Below, one piece after another: positions 13,868-26,847 of a stretch of 64,000 nt of DNA. The notes beneath the pieces were generated by a model. That model saw nothing but the letters and a program-made list of their open reading frames with translations, was not told where the DNA came from and did not search any database. Numbering within the stretch: position 1 is the stretch's first letter; each line of letters begins with the position of its first letter. Where the stretch lies: the NCBI GenBank assembly GCA_963573385.1, contig CAUYLG010041348.1, forward strand, positions 176,252-240,251. The letters are read 5' to 3'. This DNA is from Cacajao melanocephalus. Its lineage: Eukaryota; Chordata; Mammalia; Primates; Pitheciidae. The position numbers and the translations under genes are program-made.

Positions 13868-14066
13868 ATTTTTTTGAGACAGGGTCTCTCTGTCTCCCAA
13901 GTTGGAGTTCATTGAGGCTCACCGCAGCCTCAATCTCCCAGGCTCAAGCACTCCTCCTGCCTCAGCCTCCCAAGTAGCTGGGAGTACAGGCATATGCCAC
14001 CACACTCAGCTAATTTTTAAACTTTTTTTGTAGAAACCAGGTCTTACTAGGTTGCCTAGGCTGGTT
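13868..14066 (-). mobile_element. AluJ-like, truncated
   Basis: TTTTTGAGACAGGGTCTCTC, CTCAATCTCCCAGGCTCAAGC, GGGAGTACAGGCATATGCC, ending in GTTGCCTAGGCTGG. Missing the outer part of the left arm. Confidence 0.8.
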
Positions 14067-14074
14067 AAAGTTGT

Positions 14075-14690
14075 TGTTTTTTTTTTTTAATTGACATTTG
14101 ACATCATATATATTTATTACACGTAACAATGATGTTTTGAAGTATATATATTGTGGAATGCTTAAATGTAGCTAATTAACATATACACCATGATCATGTT
14201 TCAATACATGATCCAATCAGGATATTTAGCATATAGAACTTATTCCTCCAATCTAATGGTCACTTTGTACCCATTGACCAACCTCTCCCATCCTCCCTTT
14301 TCCCCTCCTTTCTCAAGTCTCTGGTAACCACCGTTCTACTCTCTGCTTCCATGATATCAACTTTTTCAAAAATTCCACATTAGTGAGATCATGTGATATT
14401 TGTCTTTCTGTGTCTGGTTCATTTCGCTTAGCATAATGTCCTCCAGGTTCGTGAATGTTGTCACAAATGATAGGATTTCCTTCTTTTTATGACTGAATAG
14501 TACTGCATTTTGTATATATAGCACATTTCCTTTATCCATTCATACATTGACAGACACTTAGGTTGGTTTTATATCTTGGATATTGTGAATGGTACTGGAA
14601 TAAACATGGAAGTGCAGCTATCTCTTCAACATTGATTTCATTTCCTTTGGATACATACCCAGTAGTGGGATTGCTGGATCTTATAAATAT
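14075..14690 (-). mobile_element. L1 3' region
   Basis: Reverse complement of the L1 ORF2 end and 3'UTR: TATTTGTCTTTCTGTGTCTGG, TTCGCTTAGCATAATGTCC, CTCCAGGTTCGTGAATG, GGATACATACCCAGTAGTGG. Moderately old; no intact frame. Confidence 0.75.
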
Positions 14691-14699
14691 TAAAATATG

Positions 14700-16020
14700 T
14701 TAATATCTGCATTCTAGTGTAATTGGTTTCCTTTGTTATTCAGTGTATTTTACGTTAGGCATTTAAGAGCATCATTCTGACAAGTTCCATGGACTTCACC
14801 AGCCTGCTAAAGGAATCCACAGCCTGAACAAAGTTATGGGAAGGGACAGGAGTGCTTAGCCCAGCCCAATCCCATATATCCTAGGACGAGAACCCTGGTC
14901 AGCGGGGAGACCTGAGGAGCCAAACTGAGACAGCTTGTCCTCCCCAATGAGGACCCTCCTTTGAGCTACCCAGACATGACTCTGGAAGAGCTAAGGAGGG
15001 TTTAGAGGAAGTCCTGTGAGTTGGGACCCAGCTCTCCTCTAAAGAAAGGGCAGAGACCTTGAGGCTCAGGGGAGTCAGACCTAGGCAGGGCAGAATATGG
15101 GGTGAGTACAGAGGCCTCTGCAGCCAGCTGCCTGCCTGCTATCATCCTACCAGGGGTTGAGAAGCCTCTAGGGCACCCTGTGTTCCAGCTGTCATCATTC
15201 CCATGACCCCTGTGACAGTTTCTCCCAGACCCATCCCAAGCAAGCCACCCAGTCCAATTTGAGCACTGTGAAACAGTGGCAGCCTCTCCCTCTCTCCCTC
15301 GGTAGCAAAATCTTTGGAGCCACAGTTTGGACTTAAGGAAGAACTTTCCTGCAACAAACACTGAGCACAGGGGCTCGGGAGTAGAGGCAGCTATAGTGGG
15401 GACAGCCAAGGAGGTTAGGAAGCTCCTCTGGCAGCTTTCAAAACCCAGCGAGATGTGTCATTGTCTTAACCTTGAAATGGTCTGGGTGTGGAAACAGGTC
15501 TGAGACTGAAGACAGGTGGACCCACTGAGTCCCAGAACATGATAGCAGATGTCAGACCTCTCTTTGTTCAGGCAGGGCGGCCTCACTCCTGCCTGTCCAG
15601 AGAAACTGCAGGCTTGCTTTAGAAAGAATGTTTCTTTCCACAGGCTTGCTTCACTGCTAAGGAAAAAACAATCTAAAAATAACTGAAATGCAGACAGGGG
15701 CTGATGACAGATATTGGGAGAACAAGAAGAGATGGCCAGTGCTGGGACCTCTCCCCTAGAGCACAGGAGAGAGGTGATGGTGTCACTGCTGGGTGCAGCC
15801 TTTCAGAGACTGTGTTTGAGGTGCCTGCCCCTCGTAACTCACCTAAGCAACACTACCCCACGCTAGCCCACACTGTCCTTCTGTCCCCTACCTACCCAAA
15901 CTCCACCTACCCTCCCAGGCCCAGCTTGATTTCATCATTTCCTGAAGGCTTCTCCAATTCCCAAGCCTGCACTGAACTCACGTAGGCTGTGAGACTAGGA
16001 GTTTTGAGGGCTTGGGCTAA
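14700..16020. other. Non-repetitive region
   Basis: About 1.3 kb with no repeat recognised and no CpG island. The 135-codon minus-strand frame at 15002-15409 has no family signature and no clear exon boundaries. Function unknown. Confidence 0.4.
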
Positions 16021-16024
16021 TGTT

Positions 16025-16460
16025 ACAGGCTTAGTCTCTTTTCTGTTACCTAGAATACTTGAAAGTGAGTAATTTATAAGGGAGAGAAATTTATTTTTTG
16101 CAGTTATGGAGACTGAGAATCCAAGGTCGAGGGGGCTGCATCTGGTGAGGGCCTTCTTGCTGGTTGGACTCTGCAGAGTCTCAAGGTGGCACAAGGCATC
16201 ACATGGTTGGGGACACTGAATGCACTTTCTCGAGTCTCCTTTCCTCTTCTTGTAAAGCCACCAGTTGCACTCCCATGATAACTCATTAATCCATTAAGCC
16301 ATTAATCCATTAAGCCGTTAATCCTTAAATGGATTAATCCATTCATGAGAGCAGATCCCTCATGACGTAATCCTTCTTAAAGGTCCCGCCTCTCCATATC
16401 GCCACATTGAGGATTAAGTTTCAATGTGAGTTTTGGAGGAGGTATTCAAACCATAGCAGG
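16025..16460 (-). mobile_element. MLT1-type (MaLR) solo LTR
   Basis: TTTTCTGTTACCTAGAATACTTG, GTAATTTATAAGGGAGAG, GCATCTGGTGAGGGCC, CATTCATGAGAGCAGATCCC and ACCATAGCAGG mark a reverse-strand MaLR LTR. A short unit TTAATCCATTAAGCC is repeated about three times at 16287-16325. Confidence 0.65.
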
Positions 16461-16629
16461 TATCTAAATCTCTGAGGAGACAGATCTCCAAAGGATGCTC
16501 TTAGCAGCCTCTTAATACACACAACACCCAACTAGTGAGCTAAAGTTGGAAGCTGCCTGATTTGATTGTCCCCTTTAGGTGCTCCTAGGCCCCACTGTGT
16601 CTCTTATGTGAGTGCCTATGACAAGGCCC

Positions 16630-17260
16630 CTGCTGTTCTGGGCATAGGGATACAAGTGCATACTCAGCAAAGTCCCTGCACTGTGCACTTGACATGCTGA
16701 TAAGCAAGACAGACAGATGACAACATGTAAACCAGCAAATAGAATGTGTCAGGTGGTGGTAAGTACTGTAGAGACAGATAGTGCTGGTGAAGTTGATAGG
16801 CCTAAAGAAAAGTAAAGGAAGGAGCCACGTGGATATCAGAGGGAAGAACATTCCATTCAGGGTAACAGCCAGTGCAAAGGCTGAGAGGTAAGGGCAACCT
16901 TAGCATATTAAAGGGACACACACAGAGTGACCAAAGAGGAGAAGGTAGGGGGATGATAGGAGGAAAGTGTGACGGAGGAGACCACCTAGGGCCTCGCAGA
17001 CACTGTAAGGACTGTGGCTTAGACTGGGATGAGAGCCATGGGAGCACTGGAGGGTTTCCAGCAGAGAAGGAACATGGTCTCAGCCTCTAAAGGGATCATA
17101 TCAGGAGCAGGGTGCGTGGGAAGGGAAGCAAGGGTAGAAACTGGAGAGAAGGACATTACAGTGATCCAGGTGACAAGTGATGGTGGCCCAGACCAGGCTG
17201 GTAGCAGAGGAGGGGATCAAAGTTCAGGTATTTTAAAAGCACTTATGATGGGATTGCTGA
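16630..17260 (+). mobile_element. Ancient unassigned repeat, plus copy
   Basis: GGGCATAGGGATACAAGTGC, GAAGAACATTCCATTCAGGG, GCCAGTGCAAAGGCTGAGAGG, GGGCCTCGCAGACACTGTAAGG, GCACTGGAGGGTTTCCAGCAG, CAGTGATCCAGGTGAC. This is the longest copy in the window of the repeat also seen at 10.7 kb. Confidence 0.55.
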
Positions 17261-17371
17261 TCGCTTAGTGGAAGAATACGAGCGAAGAGAGGAGTCCAGG
17301 TTTCTAGCCTGTGCAATGAGTCCAGAAACACAGTGAAACAGAGAGACTGTGGAAGGAGTGAGTTTAGGCAC
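17261..17371. other. Short spacer
   Basis: Probably the end of the preceding ancient repeat; not resolved. Confidence 0.3.
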
Positions 17372-17724
17372 TGATAAGGTTTGGCTGTGTCCCCATTCAA
17401 ATTTCAGCTTGAATTGTATATCCCAGGATTTCCCCATGTTGTGGGAGGAGCCTGGGGGAGGTAATTGAATCATGGGAGCCGGTCTTTCCCGTGCTATTCT
17501 CGTGATAGTGAATAAGTCTCGTGAGATCTGACGGGCTTATCAGGAGTTTCCACTTTTGCTTCTTCCCCATTTTGCCTTGCCACCACCATGTAAGAAGTGT
17601 CTTTCGCCTCCCACCGTGATTCTGAGGCATCCCCAGCCATATGAAATTGTAAGTCCAATTAAACTTCTTTTTATTCCCAGTCTTGGGTATGTCTTTATCA
17701 GCAGTGTGAAAACAAACTAATACA
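17372..17724 (+). mobile_element. MST/THE1-type (ERVL-MaLR) solo LTR
   Basis: Starts TGATAAGGTTTGGCTGTG and ends AACTAATACA. Internal blocks include GAGGTAATTGAATCATGGG, TCTCGTGATAGTGAATAAG and GTATGTCTTTATCAGCAG. Essentially full length (353 bp) with no internal retroviral DNA, so a solo LTR left by recombination. Confidence 0.88.
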
Positions 17725-17879
17725 GGGACAAAGATGAGAATTTCAGTTTGGGATATGAATTGAAGCTTCATGGAGAAACTCAACTCATCCATCTTGCTAG
17801 CTGAGGTCTATCACTAGCTTGGCAGGGAAGCTTTCCAGTGAAGCAGGACAGCGAATCAAAACCCTGTATAAAAAATGAT

Positions 17880-18095
17880 GCTTGACTGCAGAAAGACTTG
17901 TACATGAATGTTCATAACTTTATTCACAAGAATAAAAAAACAGAGAGAGCCTAAATGTCTATCAACAAGGCAATGGATAAACAAATAATGGCATGAAAAT
18001 GAAATGCAATGAAATACTACTCAGCAAGAAAGCAGAACCAACTACCTAATACATTCAACAGTTTGGATGAATCTCAAATCATACAGTTTGTAGTC
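17880..18095 (+). mobile_element. L1M fragment
   Basis: GTACATGAATGTTCATAAC, CTAAATGTCTATCAACAAGG, GAAATACTACTCAGCAAG: the ORF2 end of an old L1 in plus orientation. Confidence 0.6.
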
Positions 18096-18154
18096 TTTTG
18101 TATAAGGTTTCATCCTGGGCTCTCTGACACGTTTGGGTACTAGCTAAACATATG

Positions 18155-18342
18155 CAAAAATAAAAAAAATAATTAGCCAGGCGTGGTGGTGTGCACCTGT
18201 AGTCCTAGCTACTCGGGAGGCTGAGGTGGGAGGATCACTTGAGACCAGAAGGTTAAGGCTGAAGTCAACTATGATTGCACCACTACATTCCAGCCCAAAT
18301 GACAGAGCCAGACTCTGTCTCTAAATTAAAAAAAAAAAGAAA
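18155..18342 (+). mobile_element. Alu right arm only
   Basis: Enters at the middle A-rich linker (AATTAGCCAGGCGTGGTGG), diverged right arm, ending CTCTGTCTCTAAATTAAAAA. The left arm is missing. Confidence 0.85.
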
Positions 18343-18811
18343 GAGAGAAAAAGACCCCTCCCTCCTGGAGTCTAGACCATGGGAAAACATGGGAATAAGC
18401 CACTGGAAGCCCTGGAGGCCAGTCCTCATCTCTAACGCTGAGCGAGAACCAGAAGGGAAGAGGAGGCTGAACATGCCCTTTCTAATGACAGAGACTCACC
18501 TGGAGAGAATGAAAAATGGGGCACAATTTTAACACCTCTCATCTCTCCTCCCTTGCCACCTTCTCCTGGGCACCAAGCTGTCATCAACCCCCCTGACTCA
18601 CATTGCCCAGGACTCCTTCCTGGCAGGACTCCAGGCTCCAAATTCACTCCCCTCCCAAATTACCCCAACTTTTTCCAGCCTTTCCCAGCTCTCTCCCTCC
18701 ACTCCTGCTCTCTAGCAGCTGCCGAGGAGGAACGAATCGACAAATTCCATCTCTGTTGGGGTCAAGATAGGTTTAGCCAATAGGTTTTATCTCTAAACAG
18801 CAACAGTAGTG
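18343..18811. other. Non-repetitive sequence
   Basis: Nothing recognised apart from the A-rich remnant at the left edge. Confidence 0.4.
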
Positions 18812-18915
18812 CTACCAATAGCTTTCATTTATTGGGCACCTACTGTGTGCCAGGTCTCATGCTAAGTGCTCATCAGAGATTATCCTGGGATTATTCCTTT
18901 TATATTACAGAAGCT
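18812..18915 (-). mobile_element. MIR fragment
   Basis: TTCATTTATTGGGCACCTACTGTGTGCCAGG, GCTAAGTGCTCATC is the reverse-strand 3' part of MIR. Confidence 0.75.
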
Positions 18916-19249
18916 AACTAGAGCCCTTGGTCTCTTGAGAGGGATTATGAGGTCTTGTCTGAAAGAGTCTTGTGATCAGTGAGCACTGTCCTCATGGTTG
19001 CAGGAGAAGGCAAGCTGGGTAGGGACTATGTCTCCCCCTGAGAGAGGCAGAGTAGGACAAGGTGAGGCTGCCTGCATTTTAGAGAGCTCTACACATGGAA
19101 AGGTTAAGCTGTTCTGATTTTCAACTAACAAACTCACTTGAGTTCCCCAGGATTTGTGGGACCACATGCGTAGCAGATCCTGCTTTGAGCTCTTACCACT
19201 TCCAACTACCAGTACCTGGGATTATTTTTGTCAAAGAGCTTCTCTGGCT
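18916..19249. other. Unassigned sequence
   Basis: Possibly the upstream part of the LTR-like repeat that follows; not resolved. Confidence 0.3.
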
Positions 19250-19490
19250 ACCTGACCCTGTTCTGTCCATTTGTAATCAGGACTTAACATCCTACCCCAG
19301 AAGTCCTCAACTAACAACCAGTGGAAATTGGTGTATAAATACCCCAGCTCCCTCACTGCTTTCTCTTCCCAAACTCACTTCCTCACTCTCCTGCTGGAGA
19401 TCCTAGGTTCACTTGACAAATAAGCTACTTACACTTGAATCCTTGTCTCAGGATCTGCTCTTGGCAGGGGCAGACAAGAGTCCACCTTTG
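19250..19490 (+). mobile_element. LTR-like repeat, unassigned family, copy 3
   Basis: TATA-like GTGTATAAATACCCCAGC near 19330, AAATAAGCTACTTACACTTG, AATCCTTGTCTCAGGATCTGC and a degraded end around CAGACAAGAG. Gives the clearest LTR-like promoter order of the five copies. Confidence 0.5.
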
Positions 19491-20035
19491 GTGAGGCCAG
19501 CCCTGCCAAGCAAGTGGTCATCCAGAAGGCCCACTCCAAGCCTGGCCTCTTCTCAGTAGCTTAACCTACTAGAAAACGATAGAGCCTTTGGGTTGCTCAT
19601 CTCTCTTCCCAGGCACTCAAACTAGAAGACCTAAAAAACAAACTTACTTTCCCTTAAATCCTCCCTCAAACACCTAGGGACTCCTCCGGGGTGGCTGTCA
19701 AGACCTCTTGACAGAGGGCAGAGATGACACATAAGCTCTATTTCAAGTGCCAGCTCTGATCAATTAAGAGAAGCTACCTGGCTTCTCTATCGAGGCTTGG
19801 AGTGTGCAGATACAATTAGTGATGTCTGCCTTAAACATCTGAATGGGTGAGCAGTGGCCTTATGTCTGCTCCCGTCACCATAGCTCTAGAAGCAAATGAG
19901 TTCCTTCATGGTGAAGTCAGCTGAATTTTTCATTCACATTCCAGAGATTGTAAGGCTATCTCTGCCTCTTGCTGAGCTACTTCCTTCGTTTACTTGCCCC
20001 TTCCCAGACAGCAAGCCTGTGCAGTCAGCATGGCC
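19491..20035. other. Non-repetitive sequence
   Basis: No repeat, RNA gene or exon recognised. Confidence 0.4.
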
Positions 20036-20039
20036 ACCC

Positions 20040-20172
20040 ATTTTATGGATGAGAAAACTGAGGCTCTGAGATGTTAAGTGGCTTTCACAGCATCACAAAT
20101 TTATAAGAATAAAACAGAGGTTTTTGAACCAGGTGTACGTGACACCAAAGCCCCTACACTGTATCTTTTCAT
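20040..20172 (-). mobile_element. MIR fragment
   Basis: TTTTATGGATGAGAAAACTGAGG, GAGATGTTAAGTGGCTTTCAC, TTTTTGAACCAGG: reverse-strand MIR core and 5' part. Confidence 0.75.
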
Positions 20173-21716
20173 AGAGAAGGTGGTAGTAAAGGCCTGTAAC
20201 CAAATGGAACAGCTCAACACTCCTCTTTTTTGTTAAGAGAAGAAGCCTTCTGCTGACTGGCGCAACCCCCGGCTCCACTATCCTTCATTGTCTTCTCCAG
20301 CCAGGTGGGATGGAAGGCACTTTGGGCGTCAGTTAGCAGCCTTGCCCCATCACGCAGCTGCCCCCAGCAATTTCTCTGCCAGGCCAGGGCACCACCCTCT
20401 CTGCTCCAAACTCTCTCATCCCCACAGGGGGCCCCTTGCTGTCACTCATTCGCTGTCCTGGAGCAGCTGTGTCTCTGAGAGGGCTGGAGGCCCTCCTGGG
20501 AAAGCTGGAGGGGAAATTTTAACTACAGCAGCCATGACTGGGGCACTTCTAAGCCTCCAGGTTCTGGAAAAACTGAGCAGAGGCCTTCCCAGGGAGGTGA
20601 TGCAGCACTCACACAATCAGAGGCTACAAATGGAGACCCCGGAGCACAGCCTAGGCCTGGAGCCTGCTGACCAGGCGGTCTGCCCTCCAGATTTGGCTCG
20701 TGCTCTCTCCTAAGCAGCAGCTCAGGCATTCGAGCACATTCCCATTGCTGCGAATCTGCACCCCTCCCCCAGAAAACGGCAACTGCCTGCTCTGGGTAGC
20801 TTTGAGGATGGGATTCACAGACTCAGCCTTTCCCATCCACAAGTGTAGCCCTCAACTTCCCCTTGCCCTCCCTGGGTAGAAGCTCCTAGCCTGCAGCTGG
20901 TGCTGATCTGCGGAATGAGGCAAGAAAGAAAGGAGCAAGCAAGGGAGGAAGGGGACAAATCCAAGAGGCCTTCCAAAAGGCAGGGAGTCTTCCCTTTCTG
21001 CAGCCAGGAACCCCTCCCCAGGGGTTCTCACCCTTGGCAGCTACAGACAGTGCGAGGATCCTGTGGGCTACCTTTGAAGGCAGGTAGACCTGGGTTTACA
21101 TTCCTCACTCACAGGTGTCTTAGGTCCCATCCTCTTGACTCAGAGCCCAGGATAAGGATTTGTGGAATCCCCCATGATTTATGGAGGAAATGGTCTCAGG
21201 AGAAAGGGAGGGATGGAAGCAGGAAGCAGCAGAGGAAGATGTCCAGCAAGGGTGTAGCCTCAACCCAGCCTGGCCTCAGCCTGACCCACAGGGACCTCTG
21301 GGGTATAAGCTGTCCACAGAATTGCACACCCCTCCCCCACAAGATAAGCAGGACCCCTGAAGGATGGGAGAAGGGAACATGAGTTCCTAGGTTCTGGGCA
21401 AGGACAATCCCATTGCCAGGGAAATCCTCCAGGAAAGGTCTCGGATATAAGCTGTTAGCACTGCACCGTCCCCAGCTGGGGAGGGGAACACTGGCTGGCA
21501 AAAGGGATCCAGATAGGACACCAACATCACCTGTCACATCGGGCCAGATTCAGTTGACTCATCTGTGAAATGAGCATGACACTTACCATAGAGGTATGTT
21601 GGGAAGGTCCACCTGACTCAGGCCATTATGGTGCAAAGCACAAGGGCCCCAACACAAGGCAGGGCCTCAGGAATGGGGAGCTATCGTTCCTTTTGCTTGG
21701 CGAAGTCATTTTAATA
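20173..21716. other. Non-repetitive region
   Basis: About 1.5 kb, GC-moderate. It holds frames of 141 codons (20288-20713, plus) and 160 codons (20900-21382, plus) without domains, splice-bounded structure or repeat origin that I can recognise. If any exon of a non-coding transcript lies upstream of the island, this is one of the places to look. Confidence 0.4.
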
Positions 21717-21719
21717 AGG

Positions 21720-22142
21720 AGGTTAGTTTTATGTGTCAACTTGGCTAAACCACAGAGCCCAGATATTTGATCAAACATTATTCTGGATGTTTCTCTGAGG
21801 CTGTTTTGATGAGATTAACATTTAAATCAGTAGAATTTGAGTCAGGCAGATTACCCTCCATAATGTGGGTGGGCCTCATCCAATCAGCTGAAGCCCTGAA
21901 TAGAGCAAGGCTGACCTTCCCCTGCCCCTAACCTGAGAAAGAGAGAGTTCTACCTGCAGAGGGTTTTTCAGACTGGAACTGCAACATCAGCTCTTCCCCA
22001 GATCTCCAGCTTGCCAGCCTACCCTGCAGATTTTGGACTTGCTGACCTCCACAGTTGCATGAACCAATTCCTTAAAATTAATCTCTCTCTCTCATTATGT
22101 ATTCATTCTATTGGTTCTGCTTCTTTGGGGAAATCTAATACA
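21720..22142 (+). mobile_element. ERVL-type solo LTR (MLT2-like)
   Basis: GTTAGTTTTATGTGTCAACTTGGC, CAGATATTTGATCAAACATTATTC, AATGTGGGTGGGCCTCATCC, CTTGCTGACCTCCACAGTTGC and the end GGGGAAATCTAATACAG. Blocks are in order over about 420 bp. The subfamily name is my recollection. Confidence 0.75.
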
Positions 22143-23429
<1,287 letters not shown>

Positions 23430-23590
23430 AATTCAGTGTTTTGTTGGATGCTTCTCACAACCACCCTGGGAAGGAGGATAAGTATACACATTTTAGAGAT
23501 GAGGAAACCAGATCAGAGGGAGCTGAGTCATTTCCACAAGGACACAGGACTTCACTGGTGAAGTTAGAACCCAGCTGATTATGTGGCATC
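23430..23590 (-). mobile_element. MIR fragment
   Basis: TTTTAGAGATGAGGAAACC, GACACAGGACTTCACTGG, TAGAACCCAGCTGATTATG on the reverse strand, preceded by a degenerate CTCACAACCACCCTGGGAAGG. Confidence 0.7.
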
Positions 23591-23849
23591 CAGTCCAAGG
23601 AAGAGGCATGATCAACCAGCAGCACCTCCGAAGAGGGTGTCCTGAGTATCTCACTGCAGTCTGTCTCTGCCACTATCCAGGTGACACAGGCACTGGGTCC
23701 CTGGCTCATTAGAGTTCTCATTAGAACTTACCTTGTCAACTTTCCAGTTTATATATTAAGCTCCTAAGACTTTGGCAAATGGGAGTCAAGCCCTGGAAGT
23801 AAGTCATTGACTTCTGGGCATGCCAAGGACCAAATTTTTTTAATGTATT

Positions 23850-24268
23850 AACTTCTTAAATTGAAACATAATTTACATAGCTTAAGTGTACAGCTCAATG
23901 AATTTTTATTTATGTATTCATATGCATATGCAACCTACACTCCTTTTCAGATATGGAACATTCCCAACTTCACCCCCTGAAGGTTCTCTCCTGCTCCTTC
24001 CCACTTGATACCTTCCGCCACTAGTCTGACATCTACCAGACTAGTTTTCCCTCTTCTTGAATTTCATAAAATAGAGTCACATAGCAGGACTACAAATAGC
24101 CAGGGCCAAACAGAAGTAGGCTTTCATTCATACTATTGCTTATATCAGCAATTTGTCCTTTTTGTTGCCAAGTAGTATTCCATTGTGTGAATGTACTCTA
24201 ATCGGTTTATCAATTCTCCTGTGGTTGGACCTTAGAGTTGTGTCCAGTTTGGGACTATTAAAAATAAA
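23850..24268 (-). mobile_element. L1M fragment
   Basis: Reverse complement of L1 3' sequence: AAACATAATTTACATAGC, CCAAGTAGTATTCCATTGTGTG, GTTGTGTCCAGTTTGGG, ending at the Alu. Confidence 0.6.
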
Positions 24269-24270
24269 GT

Positions 24271-24552
24271 TGCTGGGCGAGGTGGCTCACACCTGTAATC
24301 CCAGCACTTTGGGAGGCTGAGGCGGGTGGATCACAAGGTCAGGAGTTCAAGACCAGCCTGGCCAAGATGATGAAACCCCATCTCTACTAAAAATACAAAA
24401 ATTAGCCAGGCATGGTGGTGTGTGCCTGTAGTCCCAGCTACTCAGGAGGCTGAGGCAGAGAATTGCTTGAACCTAGGAGGTAGAGGTTGCAGTGAGCTGA
24501 GATCACGCCACTGCACTCCAGCCTGGGTGACAGAGCCAGACTCCGTCAAAAA
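24271..24552 (+). mobile_element. AluS-type, full length
   Basis: CTGGGCGAGGTGGCTCACACC start, both arms complete, GACTCCGTC end. The A-tail has turned into a purine microsatellite. Confidence 0.92.
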
Positions 24553-24646
24553 AGAAAGCAAGAAAGCAAGCAAGCAGGAGGGAGGGGAGGAGGGAGGGAG
24601 GGAGGGAGGAAGGAAGGAAAAGGAAGGAAGGAAGGAAGGAAGGAAT
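24553..24646 (+). repeat. Purine microsatellite on an Alu tail
   Basis: AAGCAAGAAAGC units followed by GGGA and GGAA repeats, nearly all purine on this strand. It directly continues the preceding Alu. Confidence 0.9.
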
Positions 24647-24783
24647 ATTCTAGTACATGACTTCAGCTTTCAGTGGACTAACCACTAATTTCTTTAGATT
24701 ATATTCCCAGGAGATGATGCAATTGAGATGGACAGGAGGGGCCTGGGCCTTTCAGTCCTACTGTTTATAGGTAAAGTGGGTGA

Positions 24784-25560
<777 letters not shown>

Positions 25561-25769
25561 AGTGAGTTTATTAGATCTTGCCCAACGGTTTGCCAGACTG
25601 CCAACCCACTACATTTTTGAGGGAAATCTGAGGATTGGATTCAGGAGGTTGGCAGCCACACCCACACATTGCCCTCCTGGGGATCTGCCTGAGCAGCCAC
25701 CTGCTCTTTCCCAGGCAAATCCTTCTCTAAACCACACCGTTGCCCTAACTCAGAAATAAAGGATTAGGG

Positions 25770-25865
25770 AGGGTTAGGAACTTGCCCAAGGTCACACAGC
25801 TGGCAGGTGGTGAGGCCAAGACTTGAACTCAAGCAGACAGATTCTCAAGCCTAGATGTTTATGAC
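25770..25865 (-). mobile_element. MIR fragment
   Basis: GAACTTGCCCAAGGTCACACAGCTGGCAGG, GACTTGAACTCAAGC: the reverse-strand MIR core. Confidence 0.75.
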
Positions 25866-26227
25866 ACTTGGGCTCCAAAAAGGATCCCCACCTGACACCA
25901 CCCAAGCAGGCAGCTGGCAAGCTCCTCCTCTGAGCCCCATCCCTGCTGGCTCACCTCCTGCTCCATGCTGTGAGTCAGAGCAACCAGACTTTATGAGCCC
26001 AGGAATGGGCTGATAACTTGATTATGCAAAAAGCCACATGTGAAACTCCCACCCTCATAACCACGTAATTTACAAGGAAATGAGTCCACCTTCTCCTCAG
26101 CCTTTGGCTGCCTGCCCTTCAGGAAGGCTCAGTGGAGCTTTTCAGGCCAAAGTAGGAAAGCAAGGAAGAGGGGCTCTATCCTGGCCCCCATTCCTGGTCT
26201 CTGAGAGCCCCCAACACCCATTGCTTC
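25866..26227. other. Non-repetitive sequence
   Basis: Nothing recognised. Confidence 0.35.
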
Positions 26228-26412
26228 ACCTCCCAGGGTGGAGTGCAGCCTGCGATCACAGCTCACTGCAGCCTCAACTTCCAGGGCTCAAGCCAGCCTC
26301 CCAAGTACAGGCTCAAGCCACCACGCTGGCTAGTTTTTGTATTTTTAGTAGAGATGGGGTTTTGCCATGTTACCCAGGCTGGTCTTGAACTCCTGGGCTC
26401 AAGTGATCACGA
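26228..26412 (-). mobile_element. AluJ-like, shortened
   Basis: GGTGGAGTGCAGCCTGCGATCACAGC, TTTTTAGTAGAGATGGGG, ending CTGGGCTCAAGTGATCA. The T-tail and the outer left arm are absent, and about 25 bases are missing between the arms. Confidence 0.8.
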
Positions 26413-26561
26413 TGGCCACTGCTGACCAGTCCACCAGGCAGCTGTCCAACCCCTTTTAATGATCTCCTCTGGCTTCTGGGGTGAGAGCTCCTCATTTTTC
26501 CCAGATTCTCTCCAACCTCTGCCTCTATCATTGTTTCTTCTTTCCCTGTGCTCCTTAGGAG

Positions 26562-26645
26562 CATTTATGATGTGTCAGACATGGTGCTGGGGACACAGAA
26601 ATGAATGAGGCCACACAGTTCCTGCCTCCTGGAGGCTACAATTAA
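26562..26645 (+). mobile_element. Ancient repeat fragment
   Basis: TTTATGATGTGTCAGACATGGTGCTGGGGACACAG, CTCCTGGAGGCTACAATT resembles the left part of the unassigned ancient repeat (compare 16630) and may equally be L2/MIR-related. Confidence 0.45.
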
Positions 26646-26847
26646 GTCTTCCGTTTTCCTCTTCCTCCTGAATGCCGATGCTCCCTGTGGTTCAGTCTGC
26701 AGCATTCCTGTCCTCTCTTCTCTCTTCTGAAAACAAGTATTTTCCCTCTTTTTCTTTTTATGATCTGTGTTTTTAAAAAAGAAATTTAATAGATAAATTA
26801 TATTTCCTATTCCTCCCAGAGTTCGTCATTCTCCTTATCAGTAAGAA

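Noticed and set aside
17372..17724. Possible complete endogenous retrovirus
   Set aside because: Only the LTR is present. Neighbouring sequence shows no gag, pol or env-like frame and no second LTR at a matching distance.
20288..21382. Frames of 141 and 160 codons as possible exons
   Set aside because: No domain, no start context and no island nearby; interrupted frames on both strands look equally good. Left as unannotated non-repetitive sequence.
24553..24646. CRISPR-like or regulatory tandem array
   Set aside because: Simple purine microsatellite continuous with an Alu tail; no spaced unique sequences.
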